Positions 1-8,756 of a stretch of DNA of 64,000 nt are shown here, piece after piece. Numbering within the stretch: position 1 is the first letter of the stretch; every line of letters starts with the position of its first letter. Under the pieces are notes generated by a model. That model had not been told where the DNA came from, ran no database searches, and was given only the letters and a program-made list of their open reading frames with translations. The position numbers and the translations under genes are program-made. This DNA comes from Micavibrio_B sp964399985 (GTDB taxonomy: Bacteria > Pseudomonadota > Alphaproteobacteria > Micavibrionales > Micavibrionaceae): positions 124,001 to 188,000 of the forward strand of contig CAYNRY010000002.1 in assembly GCA_964399985.1 (NCBI GenBank). Direction: 5' to 3'.

Positions 1-1
1 C

Positions 2-586
2 CATGTGACCACCTTAAGCATCGTTGATGCGTCCGGCCAGCCTTGGCCGATACAGGATATTAGCTGGGCTGGCAATTTCGAAGTGTTGCAACCGGAGACA
101 GGCTCTAACATGCTGCGCATTACGCCGATGGCCGATTTCGCTTTCGGCAATGTTTCGATGCGTCTGGTCGGCCTTAATCCGCCCGTTATTTTTACCATGC
201 TGACCGATCGCAAGAGCGTTCAGGTCCGCGCCGACGTGCAGATTGCCGAGCTCGGCCCGAATGGCATTGCCCCGCCGATCCAGCGTCAGGTTACGACAAC
301 GGCGGGCGACCAGTCCCTCACGACCATTCTTGAAGGTGTTCCCCCGACTTCTGCCAGCAAACTTAAAGTCGATGGTATCGATGGCCGTACAACCGCCTAT
401 GAATCGGGCGGCGTTACCTATGTCAGAACACCGTATACCCTTCTTTCCCCGGCATGGGATTCATCCGTTCGCTCCGCCGATGGCACGAATGTCTATGCGA
501 TGAAATTCACACCCGTCCTCTTGCTGTCAGACAAAGGTAAGATGGTCCGTGCGCAATTAAAGAAAGCCGATACATCCGATGAATAA
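2..586 (+). CDS. dotH: DotH/IcmK (TraN-like) type IVB secretion protein, C-terminal part
   Basis: The reading frame is open from the left edge, so the N terminus lies outside the window; the GTG at position 5 is probably internal. The visible 193 residues begin with a motif typical of the DotH/IcmK family (SIVDASGQPWPI), followed by a beta-rich domain. In Dot/Icm systems DotH is an outer-membrane core component that works with lipoproteins DotC and DotD. The stop overlaps the start of the next gene by 8 bp, so the two are probably translated together. Assignment rests on this motif and on the DotG and DotF genes that follow. Confidence 0.85.
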   Translation, partial: HVTTLSIVDASGQPWPIQDISWAGNFEVLQPETGSNMLRITPMADFAFGNVSMRLVGLNPPVIFTMLTDRKSVQVRADVQIAELGPNGIAPPIQRQVTTTAGDQSLTTILEGVPPTSASKLKVDGIDGRTTAYESGGVTYVRTPYTLLSPAWDSSVRSADGTNVYAMKFTPVLLLSDKGKMVRAQLKKADTSDE

Positions 587-2117
587 TAAAGACGATCTCA
601 ACGATGATTTCGACACTGCGGATACCGATCTCGATACGGATTTCGGTGAATTCGATCAGGAAACCGAAAGAGGTTCCCTGTCCGATCTGATCAAGAAAAA
701 TCCGGCTGTTAAGATCGGCCTTGTCGTGGCTGGACTTCTCGTGATCGTCGGCGCTATCACTCTATTCGGCGGATCGGATGTAAAAGCACCAAGTTCCAAC
801 GTAACCGGCGGCAACGACTTGAAACAGGCGGCCGGCACCGCCGATCTTTCGCCTGAAATGAAACAGGTAATTGAAGAGGTCAACCAGACCGGCCTTGAAG
901 AATCTCAAAAGCAAGGCACAAGCTTTATGCCGCAGCCCATCGAGACCGGCAAAGAGCAATTGCAACTTCCCGCAGATGAAGCGAATGCCGAGGATCCATT
1001 GCTGAAATGGCGTCAAATTCAAGACGAGCGTTTGAAAGCGGAGCAGGCACAAGTACAACAGGAAGTTCAGGATCCTGCTAAAGCGCAGGCGATTACGAAT
1101 CTTGTTACCCAGATGAACGCGCAAATGACGCAAATTCTGTCAGGTAAGAAGATTGAAAATCTGAAATCGATGCAGATCACAGATTTGCAGCAATTGTTAG
1201 ATGCGCAGCAAAAATTGCAGCAACAAAACGGCGCGTCCGGTCAGGCCAGCCAGCAATTGAACGACCCCAATTCCGGCCTTATCAGTGCCGGCCCGCCAGC
1301 AAAAGTCATTCTTCCTGCCGGCGCCATTGAATACAGCCAGCTTTTGATCGAAGCCAATTCGGATATTCCGGGCCCGATCGTCGCCATGATCGTCTCCGGA
1401 CCTTTCAACGGTAGCCGCGTCCTTGGCACGTTCCAGCGTTCGGAAAAATATCTGGTGCTGCAATTCAGAACTTTGATCAATAAAAAAGGCGTCAGCATTC
1501 CGATCGATGCCTATGCGCTTGATCCGGACACGACATTGACCGGTATGGCAACTGACATCGACAACAGATACTGGGAACGTATTATCCTTCCAGCCGCCGC
1601 CGATTTTGTCGAAGGCGTGGCCGAAGCCTATTCGGAGAAACAGGGCACAACGACTATTGTAACCGGTGACGTCGTCGTTCAGGACGAACCTACAATCGAT
1701 TATCCTGAACAAGTGGCCGCAGGTCTTGAAAAAGCAGGAGAGCGTGTCGGTGAAATTCTCGAGGAAGAGGGCGACAACACACAGCCTCTGGTTCGCGTGC
1801 GCGCCGGAACGCCGATGGGTATCCTCTTTATGACGCCGATTACAGATCAGGATCTCTTGGCCGGCTCTAACAATCCCGAAACGGCAAGAACGCTCAGGGA
1901 ACAGCAACAGCAGCAAAATTTGTTGCAACAACAATTTCAGCAAACAAACCCGCAGCAATCTCCGCTTTACTTGTTGCAAGGTTTGCAAGGCGCGCAAAAT
2001 TTACAAGGCGCGTCGAACGGCACCCAAGGCGCCAACACTTACAATACGAACACAAATAACAATAGCGGCAGATCATCTACTATTTTCTCAACGCAGGATT
2101 ATCTCAACAATAGGTAA
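579..2117 (+). CDS. dotG: DotG/IcmE (TraO-like) type IVB secretion core protein
   Basis: The 512-residue protein has an acidic cytoplasmic N terminus (1-40), one membrane helix (about 44-64), a Gln-rich periplasmic linker (about 120-235) and a TrbI/VirB10-like C-terminal domain (about 240-420, with ILPAGAIEYSQLL and FRSEKYLVLQF-like segments). A Gln/Asn-rich tail follows. In the family it spans the envelope and forms the central channel. It is about half the length of Legionella DotG and lacks the long repeat region, which is closer to IncI TraO. It overlaps dotH by 8 bp and is followed after 27 bp by dotF. Confidence 0.93.
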   Translation: MNNKDDLNDDFDTADTDLDTDFGEFDQETERGSLSDLIKKNPAVKIGLVVAGLLVIVGAITLFGGSDVKAPSSNVTGGNDLKQAAGTADLSPEMKQVIEEVNQTGLEESQKQGTSFMPQPIETGKEQLQLPADEANAEDPLLKWRQIQDERLKAEQAQVQQEVQDPAKAQAITNLVTQMNAQMTQILSGKKIENLKSMQITDLQQLLDAQQKLQQQNGASGQASQQLNDPNSGLISAGPPAKVILPAGAIEYSQLLIEANSDIPGPIVAMIVSGPFNGSRVLGTFQRSEKYLVLQFRTLINKKGVSIPIDAYALDPDTTLTGMATDIDNRYWERIILPAAADFVEGVAEAYSEKQGTTTIVTGDVVVQDEPTIDYPEQVAAGLEKAGERVGEILEEEGDNTQPLVRVRAGTPMGILFMTPITDQDLLAGSNNPETARTLREQQQQQNLLQQQFQQTNPQQSPLYLLQGLQGAQNLQGASNGTQGANTYNTNTNNNSGRSSTIFSTQDYLNNR

Positions 2118-2144
2118 TCCAGAGTTGAAACGGCAAGGCAAGAC

Positions 2145-3260
2145 ATGACAGCAAACGACCCTAACGATCTAGACAATCAGGACTTTACAGACGACGAACT
2201 TCTCGATCAGGACGATCTGGGAGATGTCTATGACGAAGAATCGTTCGACGATGAGAACTGGGAAGACACCCAGGCCCAGCCGGCCACAAAACCGAAAAAG
2301 AAATTTTCTGTTTTTAATCTTGTGGTTTTTGGCATTGCGGGCATTATTGCCGTTGTCGTATTGATGTCGATGTTTTCAGGCGGATCGACCCCGTCCAATC
2401 CTGACCTTGGCACACCGCAGGAAACAGCTTCTATTCCTGCGACACCGCAGCAAGACTCTTCAACAGCAAGCGAATTAGGCTCCCTGCAAAACGGGGATGT
2501 ACCTGCACCGGAAACATCTCCTCCTCTTTCCAATGACACAAATTCGCAAGGCTTTATGAACGATCCAGCCATACTGGATCAAACTGCGCAGACCGCGCCC
2601 TCGCTGCCGGATCAAGGCCCGAGCATGACAGCCCCGATGGAAGCTGCGCCATTAGCTCCTCAAGCAGAAGCGTCTCTGGAATTACCAGCTCCGCAAAATC
2701 TGCCGAATATCGACCAGATAAAAAAAGCAGAGACCTTGCCGGCGGAAACAGCCACTCTTCCACAAGCTACAGAAATATCGTCTCCCGTTGCGGCACAAGA
2801 CCCTGAACTGCAATCGAAGCTTGATCAATTAATCAACCGCATGGAATCGCTCGAGAAAAAAATCGATGAGCAGCCGACTTCAGCTTCCGGTTCCAATTCA
2901 CCGGATATTGCCGAACTGAGAACCGCTGTAGAGCGTCTTGAAAAGCGCGTTTCAAAGCTGACCGAGAATCCTGCTCCAAGAACGCAAACTGTCACCAGCT
3001 ATGATGATGAACCTTCAAAAGTCGTCGTTAAAAAATCCGTTCCTAAAAAGAAAGCTTCACCTGTGAAGTCTGCAACAACGGCGAAATGGGAATTAAGAGG
3101 CGCACGCCCGGGCGAAGCTATGGTCGGTAAATCAGGACAGGCAGAACTTCAAACCGTGCGTGTTGGCGACAGCATTACCGGCATCGGCCAAATCCAATCG
3201 ATCTCGCAAACGGGCGGCCGCTGGGTAATTCAGGGCAGCGCCGGAAATATCAGCCAATAA
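2145..3260 (+). CDS. dotF: DotF/IcmG (TraP-like) type IVB secretion protein
   Basis: The 371-residue protein has a very acidic cytoplasmic N terminus (1-45), a basic stretch (KPKKK), one membrane helix (about 54-78), a Pro/Ala/Glu-rich linker and a predicted coiled coil (about 225-275). A conserved C-terminal periplasmic domain (about 313-371) contains WELRGARPGEA and TVRVGDSITGIG. This layout matches the DotF/IcmG and TraP family, an inner-membrane component that contacts DotG. It is the last gene of the plus-strand dotH-dotG-dotF run. It ends 2 bp from the convergent TcpQ-domain gene with no terminator between them. Confidence 0.85.
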   Translation: MTANDPNDLDNQDFTDDELLDQDDLGDVYDEESFDDENWEDTQAQPATKPKKKFSVFNLVVFGIAGIIAVVVLMSMFSGGSTPSNPDLGTPQETASIPATPQQDSSTASELGSLQNGDVPAPETSPPLSNDTNSQGFMNDPAILDQTAQTAPSLPDQGPSMTAPMEAAPLAPQAEASLELPAPQNLPNIDQIKKAETLPAETATLPQATEISSPVAAQDPELQSKLDQLINRMESLEKKIDEQPTSASGSNSPDIAELRTAVERLEKRVSKLTENPAPRTQTVTSYDDEPSKVVVKKSVPKKKASPVKSATTAKWELRGARPGEAMVGKSGQAELQTVRVGDSITGIGQIQSISQTGGRWVIQGSAGNISQ

Positions 3261-3262
3261 TA

Positions 3263-4237
3263 TTAATTAGATCCGATCACCAGAACGCTCGGGCCTTCAG
3301 GAAGGTTTGGGTATAACTTGCCTTTGGGTTCGTTCGCACCGCCGCTATAAAGCGACAACAATGCATCGACGGCCTGATCGTATGTTCCGTTATAAGAAAA
3401 AGCGGAGCTGATCGGCATGTCTTTCGCGTCTTGCCATGCTAGCTCGACATTGGCACTGCCGCTCCAGTTTTGCAGCGTTTCGCGGAGGCTCTGACCGGCC
3501 TGCGCCGTCCAGTTTTTTTGCTGTGTCATATCGAGTATCGGCCTGCCGCCCGCGGCCATCGCCATCGGTACATCTGAAACAGTTGGTGAAACGACTGAAG
3601 GCGGCGCTTGCATTTGCAAATCAGCGCCAACGCCGTCAGCGATCGTGATCGTGTTACCGGACATCACCCCATGCAATTTGCTGCTTTTCAGCATGTCGCT
3701 GGCAACATTCGTCCATACGCTGCCGCCATTCCATGTGACAGGCTTGCCTTGGTCGACGCCGCCTTGATAGGAAACGACATAATTTGACGGCACGATTTGT
3801 TGCATGGCAACGGCTAAGGGAATGTCTTTACCGAAACCTTCAACGACAGCGGAAGTTTGCGGCTGGGACCATGAAATATTTTCACCTGAATTGTTTTGAT
3901 TCGGCACCGGTAAATTTTCCGATTCGATGTTTTCCAGCGGCTGCGGCGCGTTACCAATGCTTTTCATGCCAGCGCGCGAAGTGACCGGCGGCATTTGCGT
4001 GCCGTTATCCATGATGTCGGCTTCGGAAACCTGCTCAACTTTTACGACTGGCGCAGGCTCGCCCGGCATCGGTGTCAAAGGACCCAGCGTATCGGACGAT
4101 CCGGACGGCGCAGGAACCGCAGGCGAAGCTGCGGCTTGCTTTGCAGGCGGCGGATTCCATTCAAACCCGGCTCTTGCCGATGTTGCAGACAGACCCGCTA
4201 TTATAGCCGTTGTCAAAAATAGTATCTTGCGGTTCAT
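3263..4237 (-). CDS. Exported TcpQ-domain protein of the type IVB locus
   Basis: The 324-residue protein starts with a signal peptide ending near ATSARA. A Pro-rich low-complexity region follows (about 30-115), then a domain resembling the N-terminal domains of secretins (about 130-200, FGKDIPLAVAMQQIVP) and a C-terminal TcpQ-like domain (about 240-324, WTAQAGQSLRETLQNWS and YDQAVDALL). TcpQ/PilL-type proteins support outer-membrane secretin assembly, which would fit the DotC/D/H outer-membrane complex. It is the last gene of the minus-strand dotD-dotC-dotB-icmT group, 112 bp after icmT. Its exact role here is inferred. Confidence 0.7.
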   Translation of the reverse strand: MNRKILFLTTAIIAGLSATSARAGFEWNPPPAKQAAASPAVPAPSGSSDTLGPLTPMPGEPAPVVKVEQVSEADIMDNGTQMPPVTSRAGMKSIGNAPQPLENIESENLPVPNQNNSGENISWSQPQTSAVVEGFGKDIPLAVAMQQIVPSNYVVSYQGGVDQGKPVTWNGGSVWTNVASDMLKSSKLHGVMSGNTITIADGVGADLQMQAPPSVVSPTVSDVPMAMAAGGRPILDMTQQKNWTAQAGQSLRETLQNWSGSANVELAWQDAKDMPISSAFSYNGTYDQAVDALLSLYSGGANEPKGKLYPNLPEGPSVLVIGSN

Positions 4238-4349
4238 GCGGAGCGCCTGTTTTCGTATTTATTGAAAGTGAAGCTAAAAATAAGGCCAGACGCGTTAAAA
4301 CTCAAGCAAACAATGAGGGTTTCGCACGCCTTAAGATGAAAAGACGGGA

Positions 4350-4649
4350 TCAGCCGTAATCTTTTAATTTGCGGTATTTGAAGGTCATCAGGGCCGGACG
4401 GCGGTCGCCGAAGATAAGCCCCCTGATCGCCCGCATGGCCGAAGGGAAAGTCAGTCCCCTTTTCTCGAGAAATACGAAGAAAACAATAACCGACACTGCC
4501 AGAATAAGCGTCGACCAGCGCGGAAAAGGCAGCAGGAAACAAAGTGGCATCGCCGCCCGTGCATCAAGTGCAAAAAACCGGACAGGCCGCATGGAATTTC
4601 TCCAGTGCCAGTTCAGCTGCTCTTTAACATCGGAAATATTGGTTGCCAT
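4350..4649 (-). CDS. icmT: IcmT (TraK-like) type IVB secretion protein
   Basis: This short protein of 99 residues carries the family hallmark near its N terminus (HWRNSMRPVRFFALDARAA, about 15-33). A hydrophobic segment (about 34-62) and a basic C terminus with RAIRGLIFGDRRPA follow. IcmT is a small inner-membrane protein needed for Dot/Icm function; its IncI relative is TraK. It lies 13 bp downstream of dotB in the same direction, which is a conserved neighbour relation in these loci. The family match is strong despite the small size. Confidence 0.88.
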   Translation of the reverse strand: MATNISDVKEQLNWHWRNSMRPVRFFALDARAAMPLCFLLPFPRWSTLILAVSVIVFFVFLEKRGLTFPSAMRAIRGLIFGDRRPALMTFKYRKLKDYG

Positions 4650-4662
4650 GTGACTTAGTCTA

Positions 4663-5820
4663 TCACGAACCGGTAGATGCGCTCAACAAAAGGTAATGCC
4701 GCTTATCGATCAGGCCTTTTTCAAAGACGATATTGGCGCTTTTGCTCATTGTCTGGCCGTAAAACGGAATCATACGCTGAATTTCGACGCTCCATTGTTC
4801 GAAATCCATATCGAGAAGCTTCTCGCGTACTTCGTCAGGGAAAATCATCCATTCGCGAACGCCGATCCGCCCGCCATTAATCTTAGGCACTAGCGATTGC
4901 GTTACCACCATCCGCAAAGTTTCCATCAGGGCATAAGCGCGCTCGGAGCGTTCCATGCGGTCGAAAGCCGATACCATCCGGCGAATGGTGGAGGCAACGC
5001 CGGTCGTATGTGTCGTTGTATAAACCGCGTGTCCCGTTTGAGACGCCTCTATAGCCGAAGAAATCGTTTCCTTGTCACGCGCTTCACCGACCAGAATAAT
5101 TTGCGGCTTGCGGCGCAGCGCGTTCCGGACGCCTGCCGCAAAGTCCGGCAAATGTCTTGGAATTTCCGTTTGCGAAACCAGAGAGCGCGGCGAGTGAATC
5201 GTATCGTAGGTAAATTCGATTGGCGCTTCATAGGTGAGCATTTTACCGCAGCCGACAGGACGCTCCAAAAGCATGCGCATGCCGGCGGCAAGCAATGTCG
5301 TCTTACCCGAACCGGTCGGGCCCGTAACGACGATCATACCTTGGCGCGGCGCGAAATTATCGATGATTTGCTGCTCGATATTCATGTCGCTCATCTTCGG
5401 CGGCTCTGATGGCAAAACCCGCATAGTGATCTGCGCGGCGTCGCGCCCACGCGCCAGAATCGGCGTAATGTTCACACGAAAGCGAACACGGCTATAGCGG
5501 TCAGGACGAATTTCATAGGATACGTCGAGATCGGTTCCGGACGCCAGACGCGCCGTCGCATCGATGCCGTAAATCTTATGCAGGAAGACATTCATATCGG
5601 CGGAATCAAGTACGCGGAATGTCGCCGGATATAATGTCCCGTGAACTTCCGTATAGACAGGACGGTCCGTCTGGATCGTCACATCCGACGTACCTTTTTT
5701 AACACACCAGAGAAGAAACGGATCGACGTGATCCTCAACAAACCTGTTCGGTTCGTCTGGCCAGGTTTGAACGAGTGACTGGTCGCCTTTAACAAGGCTT
5801 ACCGGCTTGCGGGCCGCCAT
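4663..5820 (-). CDS. dotB: DotB secretion ATPase (TraJ-like, VirB11/PilT superfamily)
   Basis: The 385-residue protein has an N-terminal PAS-like domain and a C-terminal RecA-like ATPase domain. The Walker A box GPTGSGKT is at about 167-174, a Walker B-like ILVGEARD is at about 240-250, and the His box TTHTTG follows. DotB is the cytoplasmic hexameric ATPase of Dot/Icm systems. Length agrees with Legionella DotB. The start overlaps the end of dotC by 22 bp, so coupling is likely. Confidence 0.93.
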   Translation of the reverse strand: MAARKPVSLVKGDQSLVQTWPDEPNRFVEDHVDPFLLWCVKKGTSDVTIQTDRPVYTEVHGTLYPATFRVLDSADMNVFLHKIYGIDATARLASGTDLDVSYEIRPDRYSRVRFRVNITPILARGRDAAQITMRVLPSEPPKMSDMNIEQQIIDNFAPRQGMIVVTGPTGSGKTTLLAAGMRMLLERPVGCGKMLTYEAPIEFTYDTIHSPRSLVSQTEIPRHLPDFAAGVRNALRRKPQIILVGEARDKETISSAIEASQTGHAVYTTTHTTGVASTIRRMVSAFDRMERSERAYALMETLRMVVTQSLVPKINGGRIGVREWMIFPDEVREKLLDMDFEQWSVEIQRMIPFYGQTMSKSANIVFEKGLIDKRHYLLLSASTGS

Positions 5821-6716
5821 GTTTCTGATCCTGAAATAAGTTTTGGAGCTTCTGTAATCGAAACCGCGCGGTCGCCGATCCGCATGATATTACCGTCACC
5901 GGTAACTCCACGATCAAGCTGCTGCGCGAAAGGCGGCGACACCATATTTTGCGCGAGTAATCTGCGATAGCGCACCATGCCGTTAAAGTCGGCGTTCAAT
6001 GTCGCCAGATCCTGTTCGAAAATCTCATCGGCCTGAATAGTGCCTTCGGCCCAGCCCTGCTCGACCAGTTCGCGCCATAATGCGCGCTCTTCATTATTGA
6101 CGGGGCGCAGGATTTCCGGCGGCTCCTCTACCTCGCCCCATTGACGCTCGAGATACTGACGCCAGTTGCGGGAAGCGGAAACGATGCGGACGTTTTTGCT
6201 GATGTTGTAAATCGTATCGGAGACAGCGGCTGTCTGACCGTCATTTTCGATCAAAAGCGCATCGAGGCTTTCGGATATAATCGGCGGTTCCATCTGCAAG
6301 CCTGACGGCGCGGCGATTAACAGCTGGCGAAAATCATAGATTTTATCCATGTAGCTTTCGCGTTTTTTCAGTTGCTGGCCGATCTCATAAGTACGCGTTG
6401 CAAGCCCGCCGCGTGCGCCGTAAGAAAGCGCTGCTTCTTTCAAAGCCTCTTTGCGAATATCAAGCGGCAGAGAATTTTCTTTTTTGAGCTCTTTCGGACC
6501 GGGAATTTCTTTGAGCTGCTCGATGGTCGGCGGGATCGAAACCGTGTCGTCTTTCTTTATGCGATCAGCATCGACGCCGACACCGAAAATACTTGTATCC
6601 TTCGTGGCATCGTTCACGACTTGCGCCAAAGCCGCCTGAAACGGTGTCAGCACTAAACAGATTGCCAAAGCGGAATATGTGGCAGAGCGGATGAATGTCA
6701 TCGATGGAACGCTCAC
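5799..6716 (-). CDS. dotC: DotC (TraI-like) type IVB secretion protein
   Basis: The 305-residue protein has the conserved DotC body, including IRKEALKEAALSYGARGGLA (about 88-107), a YNISKNVRIVSASRNWR segment and a C-terminal FNGMVRYRRLLAQNMVSPP region. DotC normally is an outer-membrane lipoprotein that helps place DotH. Here the signal sequence ends in ALA-Q and I see no proper lipobox: the only early cysteine is in LAIC, before further hydrophobic residues. It may therefore be a signal-peptidase I substrate. Translation may start at Met6. It overlaps dotD by 4 bp and dotB by 22 bp. Confidence 0.9.
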   Translation of the reverse strand: MSVPSMTFIRSATYSALAICLVLTPFQAALAQVVNDATKDTSIFGVGVDADRIKKDDTVSIPPTIEQLKEIPGPKELKKENSLPLDIRKEALKEAALSYGARGGLATRTYEIGQQLKKRESYMDKIYDFRQLLIAAPSGLQMEPPIISESLDALLIENDGQTAAVSDTIYNISKNVRIVSASRNWRQYLERQWGEVEEPPEILRPVNNEERALWRELVEQGWAEGTIQADEIFEQDLATLNADFNGMVRYRRLLAQNMVSPPFAQQLDRGVTGDGNIMRIGDRAVSITEAPKLISGSETWRPASR

Positions 6717-7264
6717 TGTGTCTGAACCCTGAAGCCGTCCATCGGCAACGGATTGATGACATCGCCGACACCTGTAGTCGGGGCATACATCAATTCAATT
6801 CTCTGCGCGGCGGAATCAACCCGAACATCGGCGCGCGCGCCAAGCTGCAATCCGACCGAGCGCAAAACTTCGATCAAAGGCTGGTTGGTGACATCGATGG
6901 ACACGACCACCGGTGTTGATGGAATTTCACCCAGTACCTGGAATTTATAACCGGCGCGATTGGCCAGCGTATTGATGATCTGGTCCGCCGGACCGATCCA
7001 GTTAACGGTAATGGCGCGCATCAATTCCGGCGGTGCGCCAGTGACAGGCGCGATAGAGGCGGACGGCGTTCTTTTCTGTTCGACCGCTGCCAATGTTTCA
7101 AGCGAAGAGGCTGCTTTATCCGCCGCTTGCGCCAGCATGGCATCGACTTTATCCGGCGCGGCAACAAGCTGGGGATCTTTAACGCGAACCGTCATATCGG
7201 CACAGGCAGTAAGCCCCATGGACGCCATCACCAAAAAAAACGGTACGAAACGATGGGATATCAT
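6713..7264 (-). CDS. dotD: DotD (TraH-like) outer-membrane lipoprotein
   Basis: The 183-residue protein has a lipoprotein signal peptide with lipobox LTAC (Cys21). An Ala-rich linker follows, and the C-terminal domain (about 85-175) resembles secretin N0 domains, as known for DotD (IINTLANRAGYKFQVLGEIP, then VVSIDVTNQPLIEVLRSVG). DotD supports the outer-membrane ring with DotC and DotH. It is the first gene of the minus-strand run dotD-dotC-dotB-icmT-TcpQ gene. AAGGGTGT upstream of the ATG is the likely ribosome-binding site. Confidence 0.88.
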   Translation of the reverse strand: MISHRFVPFFLVMASMGLTACADMTVRVKDPQLVAAPDKVDAMLAQAADKAASSLETLAAVEQKRTPSASIAPVTGAPPELMRAITVNWIGPADQIINTLANRAGYKFQVLGEIPSTPVVVSIDVTNQPLIEVLRSVGLQLGARADVRVDSAAQRIELMYAPTTGVGDVINPLPMDGFRVQTQ

Positions 7265-7330
7265 CTTGGAAATACACCCTTAAATTTTTGTTATTCCTGC
7301 CTTCGTTCAAAACTGCCGAAAAGCCGCGTT

Positions 7331-7358
7331 ATCTTATCAGAACAGTCTAGCAGAACAA
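7331..7358 (-). promoter_or_regulatory. Candidate promoter of the dotD operon
   Basis: Read on the minus strand, TTGTTC (7358-7353) is followed after 16 bp by TAAGAT (7336-7331). It lies about 65 bp upstream of the dotD start, in the only gap before this gene. The boxes are imperfect. Confidence 0.35.
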
Positions 7359-7393
7359 GGGTTTATTTATTATGTATTTCAGGAAGTTAACAA

Positions 7394-8311
7394 TTATACA
7401 GCCCTAAAATTTTTCGGCAGGGAATTGTGAATATGAGTCGCGGCAATCGCCGCCTGTCCGGTCGCGACGCTGATCTGGGAAAGATCTGTGGTGAGATCAC
7501 CCGCAATATAAAGACCTTCAACGGATGTTTGCTGATGAGAATCGGCGATCAGGCACTCTTCTTCATTATGTCCAGCTCCTAATGCAATCGCCAAACCCGA
7601 TCTCGGATTGGCGCCCATCGCCGGATAGAGAATATCGACCTCTACGCATTCGCCATTATCGAGAATGACCGCAACGTTTTTATCGCCAGCCTTGATGCTT
7701 GTTGCGCAGCAAACGGGCAGCGCGATCCCTGCATTTCGTAGCCTGTCTCTATCGTCTTGCTGCAATTCATGTGTATCGGTCGGCAGCACATGTATATCGG
7801 CGGTGTAGGTGCGGAGGAACAGTATTTTTGGAAGAATATGAGCGAGTGGACCCAATACCCCGATTTTCTTATCCGTTGCCTCGAAACCGTCGCAGATCGG
7901 ACAAAAACGCACCGCGCCTTCATAAATAAATTCGCTCATATTCGGCAGGTTCGGTTTTTCATCGATTACGCCGGTTGCCAGAAGTAATTTCGGCGATTTG
8001 AAAGTTTGGCTTTCACTATGGGCAATAAAATCGCTGTCGCTTTTTTCCAGGCGAGTGATTTTATCGGTCAGGATTTGTGCGCCGAACTCCTTCGCCTGAA
8101 GCCGCAAATTGTGCAGCAATTCTTCCCCGTTGATTCCGTCTTTAAAGCCCGGATAGTTGTAACTGGATTTTATATAACGCGCGCGGCTTTGTCCTTCATC
8201 GACCACGATGACCTTGCGGTGAAAACGCGCAAGATAAATAGCGGCTGTGAGGCCAGCGGGTCCGCCGCCGATGATAAGGCAATCGCATTCGATGGCAGAT
8301 GACAGGCTCAT
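7394..8311 (-). CDS. Thioredoxin-reductase-like FAD/NAD(P) oxidoreductase
   Basis: The 305-residue flavoprotein has the FAD-binding motif IIGGGPAGLTAAIYLAR (about 14-30), a CxxC redox pair in FCPICDG (about 135-141) and a C-terminal FAD motif ending VEGLYIAGDLTT. This is the order of the thioredoxin reductase family. It differs from classic TrxB: the active site reads CPIC rather than CATC, and the expected NADPH-binding GxGxxA is GVLGPLAH. I would not call it trxB. It lies 31 bp after the transglycosylase gene in the same direction, so it may serve the redox needs of the neighbouring secretion genes. Confidence 0.8.
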   Translation of the reverse strand: MSLSSAIECDCLIIGGGPAGLTAAIYLARFHRKVIVVDEGQSRARYIKSSYNYPGFKDGINGEELLHNLRLQAKEFGAQILTDKITRLEKSDSDFIAHSESQTFKSPKLLLATGVIDEKPNLPNMSEFIYEGAVRFCPICDGFEATDKKIGVLGPLAHILPKILFLRTYTADIHVLPTDTHELQQDDRDRLRNAGIALPVCCATSIKAGDKNVAVILDNGECVEVDILYPAMGANPRSGLAIALGAGHNEEECLIADSHQQTSVEGLYIAGDLTTDLSQISVATGQAAIAATHIHNSLPKNFRAV

Positions 8312-8342
8312 TCATGACCAACGGCAGCGCCGCAAAAAAGTT

Positions 8343-8756
8343 CTATTTTGAGGTATTGCGGATCAGGCCGTTGCGCCGCATGGCGGATACTACTTTATTT
8401 TTATAATTATATCCCAGTGAGGGCGTACGCGAATGATAATAAGCGATAGCCTTCGACAGCGAGCCTGTTTCATTCATATGACGGCGCAAAATCCAGGCCG
8501 AAACGCCCATATTCGTGCAGGGATCGTCGCGAATCCATCTTTTGGCCGTTGCATGATCGACGCCCCAGTAACCGGCGAGTTTCGGCACCCAGATCGTGTT
8601 AATTTGCATCGGACCTAAATCGTAACTGCCATTGGTATTTAAAACCTGTTGCCCGACGCGCCCGCCTTCGACCTGCATGATGCCGACCATCACCGCAGGA
8701 GGGACCGAATAGGTTTGCGACGCCATCATCAGACATGCCGCTAATATTTTGCTCAT
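8343..8756 (-). CDS. Small SLT-type lytic transglycosylase
   Basis: The 137-residue protein has the signature of the SLT lysozyme-like fold: a candidate catalytic Glu30 in GIMQVEGG, then SYDLGPMQINT and a later AIAYYHSRTPSLGYNYKNKV segment. The hydrophobic N terminus could act as a short signal sequence, but this is unclear because the catalytic Glu follows soon after. Such small enzymes (VirB1 or IncI relatives) open peptidoglycan for secretion machines. Its start overlaps the stop of the upstream 342-residue gene by 4 bp (ATGA), so the two are coupled. Confidence 0.85.
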   Translation of the reverse strand: MSKILAACLMMASQTYSVPPAVMVGIMQVEGGRVGQQVLNTNGSYDLGPMQINTIWVPKLAGYWGVDHATAKRWIRDDPCTNMGVSAWILRRHMNETGSLSKAIAYYHSRTPSLGYNYKNKVVSAMRRNGLIRNTSK

